From a virus, in the IMG/VR virus record IMGVR_UViG_3300025674_000360, positions 1 to 24,929 of that record: 24,929 nt of DNA; one strand, written 5' to 3'. The first letter of the stretch is position 1. Each line of letters opens with the position of its first letter. The notes beneath the pieces are model-generated. The model did not search any database. It saw only the letters and a program-made list of their open reading frames with translations, and was not told the origin of the DNA. Below, in pieces: positions 1 through 7,386 of this stretch. The translations under genes and the position numbers were made by a program.

Positions 1-602
1 CCATTAGTAATTAACTCATCACCTATCTCTTCAAAGTCTCCGTTTTGTACTAACTCATCACTTAATACTTGTACGCTTTCTATATAACCTTGTGAGTTTA
101 CTCTTGTAGCATCTGAACCTCTTGAGAAGTCAAAGTCTCCATTAATTGTATTTACCGATGTGAATGTATTTAAAGTTCCAGCTACACCATTTTCAACAAT
201 TATTCTAATCTGAAGACCATCTGTCATATTTCCTTCAAAATAGAAATCACCACTCCCATTAGCGTTAGTGTTTTCCACACTTGTTGAGAATGTAGTTATA
301 GTAGCTGTGTTTGCACCATTTCTTAAAAAATACCTAACTCTTGTGCCAGAGGTCAATGTTTGATTGAAGTCAATTCTTATTTTACCCGTAGTTCCAACAG
401 CATATAATGGATATGTAACATCTGTATTTTGAGTTAAGGTGAGACCGTTTAATGTGCTACTGCTTAAAAAAGCATCGTCTGTTGTTTGTGCGGGTAAAAC
501 ACTATACACTTTGCCTAAAAAACCACCTGCGTTGTTTTCGTCTGATTCCCCCTTATAACCAGAAGGAATCATAGCTAATCCTAATTTATCGTATGCGCTC
601 AT
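1..602 (-). CDS. Tail fibre / receptor-binding-like structural protein, partial (3' end off window)
   Basis: An open frame starts at the ATG at 602..600, which overlaps the upstream gene's stop as ATGA, and runs off the left edge, giving about 200 residues. The N-terminus reads MSAYDKLGLAMIPSGYKG. It is followed by beta-rich, Thr/Ser/Asn-rich sequence, then the motif FDFSRGSDATRVNSQGYIE near residues 158-176 and ELVQNGDFEEIGDELITNG at the cut edge. The SRGSDATRVN..G.IE plus ELVxNGDF pattern is typical of Bacteroidota phage tail or appendage proteins with repeated carbohydrate-binding (galactose-binding-like) modules. From this I infer a receptor-binding or fibre role. Being last in the structural operon fits that. 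The full length and the number of C-terminal modules cannot be seen here. Confidence 0.7.
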   Translation of the reverse strand, partial: MSAYDKLGLAMIPSGYKGESDENNAGGFLGKVYSVLPAQTTDDAFLSSSTLNGLTLTQNTDVTYPLYAVGTTGKIRIDFNQTLTSGTRVRYFLRNGANTATITTFSTSVENTNANGSGDFYFEGNMTDGLQIRIIVENGVAGTLNTFTSVNTINGDFDFSRGSDATRVNSQGYIESVQVLSDELVQNGDFEEIGDELITN

Positions 603-793
603 ATATCTTCTATTCTTTTAAGTTCAGCCTCTAAACAAGCCTGTGCTTCAAATATACCTCCATCCGTTTCTACTCTACTCTTAAAAGACCCTACTACACT
701 TGAAGCAATGTCCTTGTAGATAGACCCAAAGCCTATGTTATTTACGTGAGCCGTTCCCCACCAACTTGATTCGTATATTTTTCCAAAAGCCAT
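599..793 (-). CDS. Small conserved phage protein (unknown; tail-associated by context)
   Basis: This 64-residue protein starts MAFGKIYESSWWGTAH and ends with an SRVETDGGIFEAQACLEAEL segment. Its stop overlaps the start of the tail-fibre gene as ATGA, so the two are probably translationally coupled. The start is preceded by an A-rich leader (AAAAAAAACTTAAGAAATG). I recall similar short FGKIY...WWG proteins next to tail-fibre genes in flavobacterial phages, but no function is established. There is no membrane segment or signal peptide. A structural or fibre-attachment role is inference from position only. Confidence 0.7.
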   Translation of the reverse strand: MAFGKIYESSWWGTAHVNNIGFGSIYKDIASSVVGSFKSRVETDGGIFEAQACLEAELKRIEDI

Positions 794-826
794 TTCTTAA
801 GTTTTTTTTCGTTTTCCTTTTTTACC

Positions 827-1327
827 TTATAAGACCCATCCGTTGAACGTTGCATCTTTACTAGGGTGCGTGTCTTCATTTGTGTTAGTTAAGTATTCTG
901 GGAACTTGTCCAAGTTAAAGGTCATATAGTCTATAAATCTTCTAGTGTATTGTTCTGCTTTGTTGCGTTCGTTTTGTACTAGAAAGTCTACTTCTTCTTT
1001 TGTTGCCGTTACAGAGTTTTCGCTTTGGTGCTTATAGATTCCCCCGTTCTTAATCTGAAACGCTGCCGTAGGTAAGTACTCTACCATCGCATAGTGTATA
1101 AGCATAGGTTGTATATAAGAATTAACCAAAGTAAGATAGTCCCCGCTTAAAGTACCCGCTACAATATCTGCGCTTATCTTGTTGTATAAATCTGTGCCTA
1201 AATACAGATGTATATGCATCTCTTGGGCTTCCTTGATGTGCTGAACAAATCTATCAAAGTCTACGTTTCCGTCTATTATAGAGTTACGTACTAAATCTTC
1301 TCTTTTTATAAATAATGCAGTTGCCAT
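827..1327 (-). CDS. DUF6712-like head-tail connector / neck protein candidate
   Basis: The protein has 166 residues. The N-terminus MATALFIKREDLVRNSIIDGN and the sequence QHIKEAQEMHIHLYLGTDLYNKI match my memory of the DUF6712 family of Bacteroidota phages, whose members lie next to the portal and are thought to be head-completion or ring proteins. It is mostly alpha-helical, as expected for an adaptor. It starts two bases after the portal stop (TAG, T, ATG). The assignment to DUF6712 rests on pattern recognition; the connector role is inference from family context and its place directly after the portal. Confidence 0.6.
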   Translation of the reverse strand: MATALFIKREDLVRNSIIDGNVDFDRFVQHIKEAQEMHIHLYLGTDLYNKISADIVAGTLSGDYLTLVNSYIQPMLIHYAMVEYLPTAAFQIKNGGIYKHQSENSVTATKEEVDFLVQNERNKAEQYTRRFIDYMTFNLDKFPEYLTNTNEDTHPSKDATFNGWVL

Positions 1328-1328
1328 A

Positions 1329-3107
1329 CTAATAATTTGGGTGGTGTCCGTTTCTAGGCATATCTATAGGTGCTATTGCTACTTCTTTAGGGTTTTTAGG
1401 TGCTTTCCATCCTTCTCGTATGGCTTGGTTTACATTCTTAAAGTTTGTCCCTTGTAGCGCATTTCCTCCGTATGTCTCTCCGTCTTTCTTTAGTTTCTTT
1501 TTGTATACTCGTCGCTCCCATCTGTGGTAACAATTAACACCGCCCTTGTATTTGAAAATAGAGTAGTTTCTACCCTTGTGTCCGTGTTTCTTGTTTACCC
1601 CTTTTGCACTCATAAACCCTATGTCTTCTTTGCGATAGAGTTTACCCGCTCCAATCATATTTCTACAAAACAATCTTGATTCTCCTTTAGGTTGTTTACG
1701 AGTTCCCTTCACGTACTTGTATCTTACCTTCCATAAGTCGGTGTCTTGTGTACTATCTTGGGTTGCGCTTAGTTTTAATCCGTTTAAGTAAGACTCCGCA
1801 TCAAAGTCCTCTGGTTCATCTCCTACATCTTCTACGTCTATAAGTTCATACCCTTCTGGTTCGTCCTCTCCTAAGTCTTTTATCTCATCCCATAACTCTC
1901 CTGCTAAATCGTCATCTAAGAAAGGTCTCTGGTCTGATAGCTTTTGTCCTGTCTCTTCTTCTACTTGTTCTTTAGTAATCGCATTGTCTAAGTCTGTAAA
2001 CTCTAACGGCTGAAGCGTTTTAAAGTATAAATTAAGCGTTATCTCGTTGTAGGCAAGTACTTGGTCAAAGGCATCTATTAAAAGTCGCTGAAACGGTCTT
2101 ATAACGGTGTTATCCATTAGGGTAGAAGCCGTCTTTAGTTCGTCTGCGTTATTTCCTAGTCCGCTTTGGTCTTTAATACCTAATAACATAGGAGATACTA
2201 CCCTGTGCGATACCATTATCTTACGCATAGCCTCATCGCTTAAAAACTGATACTGATTATGTGCGTCTGATAACTGTACGGGTTCTATACTTGCACTTGT
2301 TTCCGCAGAATCGTTAAAGGCTAATATAAACTTACCCGCATTAGACGTACCGCTAAACTTCTGGTAGATTCTTTGCTCTATTAGGCTTCTTTCTTCTTCG
2401 TTAGGTACTCCGTTGTTAAAGTTAATCAACATAGAAGGTGCTAAGCCGTTCATTATGTTGTTTAGGTGGAAGTTTGATACCTCTTCTTCTATCTCTGCGT
2501 ACTGTATACCACCTTGATAGTCTACGGGACTGTAATAATAAAACCCCGCTCTATATGGCTTTACAAATAGTATCTCTATTGCTTCTCTTGAACAACCAAA
2601 CGCAGGTATTCTTTTTAAATCGTCCCCTTTACGGTACTTATCCCAATTAGGATGATAGTAATACGCCTCTACATCTCCTTTAGCGTTACACTTTTCCGCT
2701 CTTAGCGTTTCTACGGGATAATGCTCTACACTTGTAATCTTACTTCTGTCTTTAGAGTAGATAACCTGCATAGCACAACCGCCCATAAGTTTTAAATCGT
2801 AAACTAACTTACGTACACAATCTTTAGAAAATAAAGACTTCATCTGTGCGTATTCGTTAGGTCTTCTTGAAGAGTCGGTAGCATCTAAACCTTGTCCGTA
2901 TATCATCTCGGAAATACCGTTTATGATAGCGTTGTTTGTAGGGCTTCCGTTGTATCGGTCTATTAGGTATTGGTAGTAGTTGTTGTCCGCTCCGTATTCT
3001 ACAAAGTTTTGGTTTCTCTTTTCTACTATTTCGGGAGAAGTATAAGTAGCTAAATTAACTACCCGTAAATCGTTGGTATACTTTGTGGGTTTGTGTTGTC
3101 TACTCAT
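1329..3107 (-). CDS. Phage portal protein with C-terminal extension
   Basis: This 592-residue protein would form the dodecameric portal at one capsid vertex, through which DNA enters and leaves. The first 400 or so residues look like an HK97/SPP1-type portal: an early NNAIINGISEMIYGQGLD segment, a central YYSPVDYQGGIQYAEIEEEVSNFHLNNI helix region, and the MLLGIKDQSGLGNNADELKTA segment typical of Bacteroidota phage portals. Residues 395-440 are very acidic. The last 140 residues are basic and Cys/His-containing (LFCRNM, NCYHRWERRVYKKKL), resembling the C-terminus of MuF or minor-head proteins; this would be a fusion. The start overlaps the upstream stop as ATGA. The portal call is solid; the fused-domain reading is less so. 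Confidence 0.85.
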   Translation of the reverse strand: MSRQHKPTKYTNDLRVVNLATYTSPEIVEKRNQNFVEYGADNNYYQYLIDRYNGSPTNNAIINGISEMIYGQGLDATDSSRRPNEYAQMKSLFSKDCVRKLVYDLKLMGGCAMQVIYSKDRSKITSVEHYPVETLRAEKCNAKGDVEAYYYHPNWDKYRKGDDLKRIPAFGCSREAIEILFVKPYRAGFYYYSPVDYQGGIQYAEIEEEVSNFHLNNIMNGLAPSMLINFNNGVPNEEERSLIEQRIYQKFSGTSNAGKFILAFNDSAETSASIEPVQLSDAHNQYQFLSDEAMRKIMVSHRVVSPMLLGIKDQSGLGNNADELKTASTLMDNTVIRPFQRLLIDAFDQVLAYNEITLNLYFKTLQPLEFTDLDNAITKEQVEEETGQKLSDQRPFLDDDLAGELWDEIKDLGEDEPEGYELIDVEDVGDEPEDFDAESYLNGLKLSATQDSTQDTDLWKVRYKYVKGTRKQPKGESRLFCRNMIGAGKLYRKEDIGFMSAKGVNKKHGHKGRNYSIFKYKGGVNCYHRWERRVYKKKLKKDGETYGGNALQGTNFKNVNQAIREGWKAPKNPKEVAIAPIDMPRNGHHPNY

Positions 3108-3433
3108 AATATTATATACTCGTTATCATAACTTGTTTCTTGTACGTATTGATTTGTATTAACCGAGTAGTCAGAACTGTCTGTACAAAATATCTTACCC
3201 TTATAAATCACATCTGCGCCATCTAAAAGCGTTAGATTATAAAAATTACCTTCTGTAAGAGAAAATGCGTTAGAGAAGACTAAATAGCCTTTATTTTTAG
3301 TTGCAGCTACACTTGTGTATGTGTCGGTGTCGTTAGTAGATTCGTTTCGTACTTTTACCGTAATACTTGAAGGGTAACTTCTTGGAATTACCTTTACTTC
3401 TTGTGCGCTTGTACTCGTGGTTAAAACCTTCAT
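3104..3433 (-). CDS. Small beta-rich virion-block protein, unknown function
   Basis: The protein has 109 residues with alternating hydrophobic and polar stretches (SSITVKVRNEST, GNFYNLTLLDGADVIYKGKIFCTD) that suggest an all-beta fold. It is coupled to the portal gene by an ATGA overlap. It begins a new block: a U-tailed hairpin lies just upstream, and the start is preceded by the repeated element TTTCGTTATATAAGTATG. Similar short proteins ending in a Y.DNEYI-like sequence sit next to portals in related phages, as far as I recall. A connector or decoration role is possible but not shown. Confidence 0.65.
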   Translation of the reverse strand: MKVLTTSTSAQEVKVIPRSYPSSITVKVRNESTNDTDTYTSVAATKNKGYLVFSNAFSLTEGNFYNLTLLDGADVIYKGKIFCTDSSDYSVNTNQYVQETSYDNEYIIL

Positions 3434-3449
3434 ACTTATATAACGAAAT
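3431..3449 (-). promoter_or_regulatory. Repeated start element CGTTATATAAGTATG, copy 1
   Basis: On the minus strand it reads ATTTCGTTATATAAGTATG, with the final ATG being the start codon of the gene at 3433. The same 15-base core sits at three other starts (7334, 13883, 17427). Here it follows a terminator-like hairpin, so it may be a phage promoter giving a very short leader, or a translation-enhancing leader. A TTGC lies 25 bases upstream of the TTTCG, with the same spacing as at the 13883 copy. Confidence 0.5.
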
Positions 3450-3475
3450 AAAATTGGGATTTTGTAGTTTTAAGC

Positions 3476-3503
3476 AAAAAAAAGGGTAACATTTCTGCTA
3501 CCC
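3476..3503 (-). terminator. Rho-independent terminator after the 3525-4040 gene
   Basis: On the minus strand GGGTAGC, a loop AGAAAT and GTTACCC form a 7-bp stem with one G-U pair, followed directly by eight T. It lies just after the stop of the putative tail-tube gene and before the block starting at 3433. Confidence 0.85.
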
Positions 3504-3524
3504 CTTCTCTATAAGTGTTAAAAA

Positions 3525-4040
3525 TTACGATGCTGCCGTTACACTTGGTGTAAGTTGTGTCGCACTTGCATCTACCGTTACCGCAGTTGTTAAGGCAATC
3601 GGTGGAGTTTTTTCTAATGCTTCAAAAGTTAAAGTAAACCCAGAGTAATCCCCTAAGTTAGCACCCGTTGCTAGAGTACCACCTATTAAATCACATCCGT
3701 GTTCTGCACCTACTAACCATTGTTGCCCGTTATAGTCTTCTACGACAATATTAGGTTTATTAGCAGCTAGTAGTTTGATTTCGTCAGACGTAGCACTATC
3801 CAGTAAAGGAAGTTGCACGTTTACCGTTTGGGTGTAAAAGATAGAGTTGTTTTCTCTTGAACCGTTAATAGCAGTCTCTAAAGAAGATGCACCTTTAAGG
3901 TCAAACTGATACCAATCAGCCGTACCCGCAGTAACGGTAGTCATCGTACCATCATACTCCGCAAAGTAAATCGTCTTTAGTCCTCCTACGGTCTTGTTAC
4001 AAGGTAACTCTCTACCGTTTAAGGTTAATGTACAAGCCAT
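3525..4040 (-). CDS. Putative major tail (tube) protein
   Basis: This 171-residue protein has the N-terminus MACTLTLNGRELPCNKTVGG, a DWYQFDLKG segment and a C-terminal GANLGDYSGFTLTFEALEKTPP motif. The predicted beta-rich fold and the G...LGD..G.TLTFEA ending resemble tail-tube-like proteins in Bacteroidota siphophages. The gene stands alone between two strong terminators, immediately after the major capsid gene, which implies separately controlled and probably abundant expression, as expected of a major virion protein. A head decoration protein is the main alternative. The Ala/Thr-rich tail (about the last 20 residues) looks unstructured. Confidence 0.5.
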   Translation of the reverse strand: MACTLTLNGRELPCNKTVGGLKTIYFAEYDGTMTTVTAGTADWYQFDLKGASSLETAINGSRENNSIFYTQTVNVQLPLLDSATSDEIKLLAANKPNIVVEDYNGQQWLVGAEHGCDLIGGTLATGANLGDYSGFTLTFEALEKTPPIALTTAVTVDASATQLTPSVTAAS

Positions 4041-4053
4041 ATTTATAAGTATT

Positions 4054-4088
4054 AAAAAAAGGGATAGGGTACACCCCTACCCCCTTTT
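4054..4088 (-). terminator. Rho-independent terminator after the major capsid gene
   Basis: On the minus strand GGGGTAGGG, a five-base loop GTGTA and CCCTATCCC form a 9-bp stem with one G-U pair, followed by seven T. It sits between the capsid stop and the start of the next gene and probably sets capsid mRNA levels or protects its 3' end. Confidence 0.85.
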
Positions 4089-4105
4089 ATATGTTAAAAA
4101 ATAAT

Positions 4106-5101
4106 TTATGATGCAGATGCAGTTCTGTGGATTACATCAGATGCAACGCCTACTTGAACTCCCGCAGTAAATCTAGAGATTACTCTTACGTTTTGAGAAC
4201 CATCTAAGTCTGCCATATCAAGCAACTTAACTTCGTTGTGGTCAGATAATAAACCTGTTCCGAAGAATAAGTTAGACTTCTGTCCTGCGAAGGCTCTGTT
4301 TCCAGACATACCTGTACATCTCTGTAATGGAATACCATCAAAAGTAAGCTGAGACTCCATTTGGTAGAATGTAGTTCCTTTGTTGTCTACACCGTTTGCT
4401 CCTACGTTAGTTGCAAATCCTCCTAATGCTCTTACATACGCTTGGTAAACGTTGTTAGGTACGTAAATCATTAAGTCCTCTTTTCCGTATACCGCAGAAG
4501 GGATAGCATCTACCATACCACCTAAGAAGTCAATTACGTTAGAAGAAGTAACAGTAGTAGAACCAATGTTGATTCCGCTTGATGTTATTAAAGTTTCAAA
4601 TCCGTCAAACAATGCAGTAGCAGCAGTTGCTCCGTCATCGTCTCCTTGCCAGATGTTCTTCTCTACTGATTCTGCAATTTTACCTGCTACGTGAGCCAAG
4701 ATAAAGTCTGCAAAAGTAGGAGGTAGGTTATCAAAAGCAGAGTAACCCATACCAACTGCTTCCCAATCAGAACGAAAATCTTTCTTACAAAGTTCAAGGT
4801 TTACCTGTAACTCTTTTGGTGTAAGAATAGACTCTGTTAAAGATAGTCTGTCATTCCCCGAAGAAATAGCAGAGAAGTCGCAAGACCCGTCTCTTACAAT
4901 GTTGTTGTCATCTAGTACTTTAAGTACTTCTTGATACTTAACGTTTGGCTTGATTGTAATCGCACCGTCGTTAAGCGTTTTTCCTGATAGAAGAGCAGCA
5001 GCAATATATTCCCCTGCAAATTCTCCTGCATACGTAGTAGTGATAGTTTCTACTGACCCACTACCTGTAATGTCTCTAAAGTTGTGTTTCTGAATATTCA
5101 T
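4106..5101 (-). CDS. Major capsid protein (HK97-fold)
   Basis: This 331-residue protein is the main shell protein of the head. It resembles major capsid proteins of Bacteroidota siphophages: an N-terminal FAGEYIAAALLSGKTL segment, ELCKKDFRSDWEAV near residue 107, GKIAESVEKNIWQGD in the spine-helix region, and C-terminal FRFTAG-like RVISRFTAGVQVGVASDVIH. Its length fits an HK97-type coat protein without a long cleaved delta domain; a separate acidic gene just upstream could supply scaffolding. The start overlaps that gene's stop by one base (TAATG). A strong hairpin terminator follows the gene. Confidence 0.88.
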   Translation of the reverse strand: MNIQKHNFRDITGSGSVETITTTYAGEFAGEYIAAALLSGKTLNDGAITIKPNVKYQEVLKVLDDNNIVRDGSCDFSAISSGNDRLSLTESILTPKELQVNLELCKKDFRSDWEAVGMGYSAFDNLPPTFADFILAHVAGKIAESVEKNIWQGDDDGATAATALFDGFETLITSSGINIGSTTVTSSNVIDFLGGMVDAIPSAVYGKEDLMIYVPNNVYQAYVRALGGFATNVGANGVDNKGTTFYQMESQLTFDGIPLQRCTGMSGNRAFAGQKSNLFFGTGLLSDHNEVKLLDMADLDGSQNVRVISRFTAGVQVGVASDVIHRTASAS

Positions 5102-5631
5102 TATGAAAATAGTTTACTAAAAATTAAATCTGTTGTTGTTCCTTTTTTGTTATGTGATAGTTTTCTAAACTTTTGTACGATTTGTTCCTCTGGGTTGTGT
5201 TTTAGAGGTTCGGTAGCAGGTTCTTGTGCGGATAATTCCTCTTTAACCTCTTCTGCCATTTCTTCCTCTTTTTTACCTAAGTCTTGAATCATAGCTTTAA
5301 TTTCGTCAATCGCTTGTCCGAACTCCTCACGAGTTACATAAGCCATCTCTTCTTCAGCAGCCTCTACCTCTTCGGTTTCATTAGCCTTAATTTCCTTAAT
5401 GATACCTTCTTCTTCTACCGCTAGTATTCTTCCATCCTCTAATGTGTATTCGCCTACAGGGAGAGCAATCTTTTCTTCCTCTGTAATGATAAATACTTCA
5501 TTATTGGCTTCAAACACTTCGGCTTCTAAGACAGTACCATTATCTAGTGTCATTTGTGCGAGTTCTACCTTTTCGGCATCCTCCACTCCCAATAGGGTTT
5601 TAATTTGATTTAACATATCTACAGTATTCAT
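5101..5631 (-). CDS. Acidic scaffold-like capsid assembly protein (candidate)
   Basis: The protein has 176 residues. The first half is beta-rich and acidic (VELAQMTLDNGTVLEAEVFE, ALPVGEYTLEDGRILAVEEE). The second half is a predicted coiled coil rich in Glu (ETEEVEAAEEEMAYVTREEF and EEEMAEEVKEELSAQ), ending in a basic tail, QKFRKLSHNKKG. An acidic coiled-coil protein with a basic C-terminus, encoded between the protease and the capsid protein and coupled to it by TAATG, fits a scaffolding protein. No catalytic motif is seen. The role is inference from composition and position. Confidence 0.6.
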   Translation of the reverse strand: MNTVDMLNQIKTLLGVEDAEKVELAQMTLDNGTVLEAEVFEANNEVFIITEEEKIALPVGEYTLEDGRILAVEEEGIIKEIKANETEEVEAAEEEMAYVTREEFGQAIDEIKAMIQDLGKKEEEMAEEVKEELSAQEPATEPLKHNPEEQIVQKFRKLSHNKKGTTTDLIFSKLFS

Positions 5632-5641
5632 ATTTATTTAT

Positions 5642-6082
5642 TTATGCTTTTTTCTGGATTATAAACCACTCTGTACCATCAGACCATATCGCTATACCTT
5701 CATACGCTTTATTTATCTCATACGCTCCTGTGCCATCTAATGTATCTCCACTTGCGGGTGTAAGGTCTACTCTTGTGTTAGTATCAAAAGTATTGTCTGT
5801 GATAAATCTTATTTTTCTGTTTGTGCTTGATGCAGCCGTAGGAAGTGTGTAAGTAGCCGTACCATTCGCACCACTCCAACTTAAATGAACAATATGTGCA
5901 TCTGGGTAATCTGCTAAATCTACGTTTACACTCGCTTGTGCCGTTATGTTAGTAGCTATTAGGTAGTTTTTTATGCCGTTTACCGTTGTTTTCTTTGTTG
6001 TACCGCTTTGTACTAAAGGGAGTTGTTCTGTACCCCCTAAAGCCGTAGCCGTATCTAATGCACTTATTCTTTTGTCTGCCAT
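5642..6082 (-). CDS. Small structural protein (decoration/head-fibre-like)
   Basis: This 146-residue protein begins MADKRISALDTATALGGTEQ and continues LPLVQSGTTKKTTVNGIKNY, a common opening in phage fibre and decoration proteins. The rest is beta-rich, with GTATYTLPTAASSTNRKIRF and a C-terminal AIWSDGTEWFIIQKKA, suggesting a small trimeric beta appendage. Its start overlaps the upstream stop as TAATG. A capsid decoration or head-fibre role is inference from fold impression and its place between protease and scaffold. Confidence 0.55.
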   Translation of the reverse strand: MADKRISALDTATALGGTEQLPLVQSGTTKKTTVNGIKNYLIATNITAQASVNVDLADYPDAHIVHLSWSGANGTATYTLPTAASSTNRKIRFITDNTFDTNTRVDLTPASGDTLDGTGAYEINKAYEGIAIWSDGTEWFIIQKKA

Positions 6083-6279
6083 TATAATACTATTTTACTA
6101 TCGTTTTCTTGTAATATAAAAGACGTATTGTCTTGTTGCATTAAGTAAAAACTCGTTTTATGTATGCTTCCTATTCCTTGCGCCCATAAAGACCCATCAC
6201 AACACTTCCTAGAGTATGTTCCGTTCTTACATAAACAGGCTCTTTTGTTTCCTTTAGGACTTGTTCTACTTGGTGTCAT
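6082..6279 (-). CDS. Small Cys-rich protein, unknown
   Basis: I chose the ATG at 6279, which overlaps the protease stop as ATGA and gives 65 residues; an in-frame ATG at 6294 would overlap the protease by 19 bases. The sequence contains KRACLCKNGTYSRKCCDG and then QGIG, with four Cys in CxC and CC pairs, so metal binding is possible. I recall similar YS.KCCDG...QGIG mini-proteins in flavobacterial phages, without a known function. It sits between head-assembly genes. Confidence 0.6.
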   Translation of the reverse strand: MTPSRTSPKGNKRACLCKNGTYSRKCCDGSLWAQGIGSIHKTSFYLMQQDNTSFILQENDSKIVL

Positions 6280-7334
6280 TTTATCGGTACGCAATTAGGG
6301 ACTAAACGCCCGTTTTTCTCCTTCATACCTATCATCTCATACCCATCTTGACAAGGTGCTTTAAGGTCTATTAAGTCTAATTCTTTTAACTTACTCTCCG
6401 CCCAACGTTTTGCGGCTTTACCTCCCCACAATAAATAAGAAATCGTCCCACAGGCTTCTGTATTACCTTCGTCGTAATATTCCTCCGCCCTAGAGAGATA
6501 AGAATACATCCTCTTTATTGTGTCTACTGTTACAGGTCTACCCGCTGCTAAATCAGCACTCCTTTGTTTTCCTGTTTCTGTAGCGCACTTGTTACCCTGT
6601 TTTTCGTTTAGTTCTCTACCTCGCTTTGCGTTGTTCTTTACCGCATCTGGGTAATCCGAATAAGATTCTAATTCTACGCCCGTTAGAAGCCTTCTTAACT
6701 CATCTACTACACCTTCTGCCACTTCTTCTGCAAAGTCCTCGTAGAACGCATCAAAATCCTTTTTACAACTACCGCAAGACCCATCGCATTCCTTACAATG
6801 CTCTTTTAAGCTTTCTTGTGGTCTTTCCATCTTATCGGCAAAATAGCCTTCTATAGAGAATCCTTTTACTTTACCTGTTTTTACAAAATCGTTCCATACT
6901 TCCTCGTTGTTTACCTTTACCGCACCCATCCAAGTACCTACGGGAACTTCCATTTTGTAATATCTGCTTTTGTCTTTTTTATCGTCCTCAACAATCCAAC
7001 TCTCTACTAAAGAAAGTCCTTGTAATGGCTCTCTGTGTTCTAAGGTTGAGTTATTCTGATAACCGTTCATTAAAAAGAGTTCGCTTGTCTTCTTAATGGT
7101 TTCTTTGGAAAAGTATACGTAGTAGTCTTCGTCTTTTCCGTTTCTGTATATTGGTTTGTTTGGAACAAGTAAAGCACCTATCAAGATTCTTTGGTCTTTG
7201 TCTGCTTCTGCAAACTTGATTTCCTCTTTTAGTGCTATGAAATCTTCTTCTATAGCGGGTCGTTCTACTACCGAAATAGCATCAACTCCGCTTATATCGT
7301 TTTCCTCGTCTAATATTAATTCTACGATTCTCAT
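6276..7334 (-). CDS. XkdF-like prohead serine protease
   Basis: This 352-residue protein probably matures the prohead by cleaving assembly proteins. Residues 45-165 match the XkdF/S78-type protease family: LIGALLVPNKPIYR, YYVYFSKETIKK, a probable catalytic His100 in STLEHR, and a probable catalytic Ser160 in VKGFSIEGYF. After the protease domain comes a Cys cluster (C180, C183, C187, C190) and then a region around residues 225-320 containing YPDAVKNNAKRGRELNEKQG and GGKAAKRWAESKL. That region recurs in Bacteroidota phage proteins and has no known job. The last stretch ends NGRLVPNCVPIK. The gene opens a new block with the repeated CGTTATATAAGTATG element at its start. Confidence 0.85.
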   Translation of the reverse strand: MRIVELILDEENDISGVDAISVVERPAIEEDFIALKEEIKFAEADKDQRILIGALLVPNKPIYRNGKDEDYYVYFSKETIKKTSELFLMNGYQNNSTLEHREPLQGLSLVESWIVEDDKKDKSRYYKMEVPVGTWMGAVKVNNEEVWNDFVKTGKVKGFSIEGYFADKMERPQESLKEHCKECDGSCGSCKKDFDAFYEDFAEEVAEGVVDELRRLLTGVELESYSDYPDAVKNNAKRGRELNEKQGNKCATETGKQRSADLAAGRPVTVDTIKRMYSYLSRAEEYYDEGNTEACGTISYLLWGGKAAKRWAESKLKELDLIDLKAPCQDGYEMIGMKEKNGRLVPNCVPIK

Positions 7335-7350
7335 ACTTATATAACGTTTT
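7332..7350 (-). promoter_or_regulatory. Repeated start element CGTTATATAAGTATG, copy 2
   Basis: Minus strand AAAACGTTATATAAGTATG, ending in the start codon of the XkdF gene. It is identical over the 15-base core to the copy at 3433. It lies in a 52-base gap after the tape-measure gene, which itself has no clear terminator hairpin. Confidence 0.5.
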
Positions 7351-7386
7351 TAAGTTTTAATTTTGCATTTTCAACACAACTTTTTT

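Noticed and set aside
6280-6294. Upstream start for the small Cys-rich gene
   Set aside because: The ATG at 6279 gives the ATGA overlap with the protease stop that is typical here.
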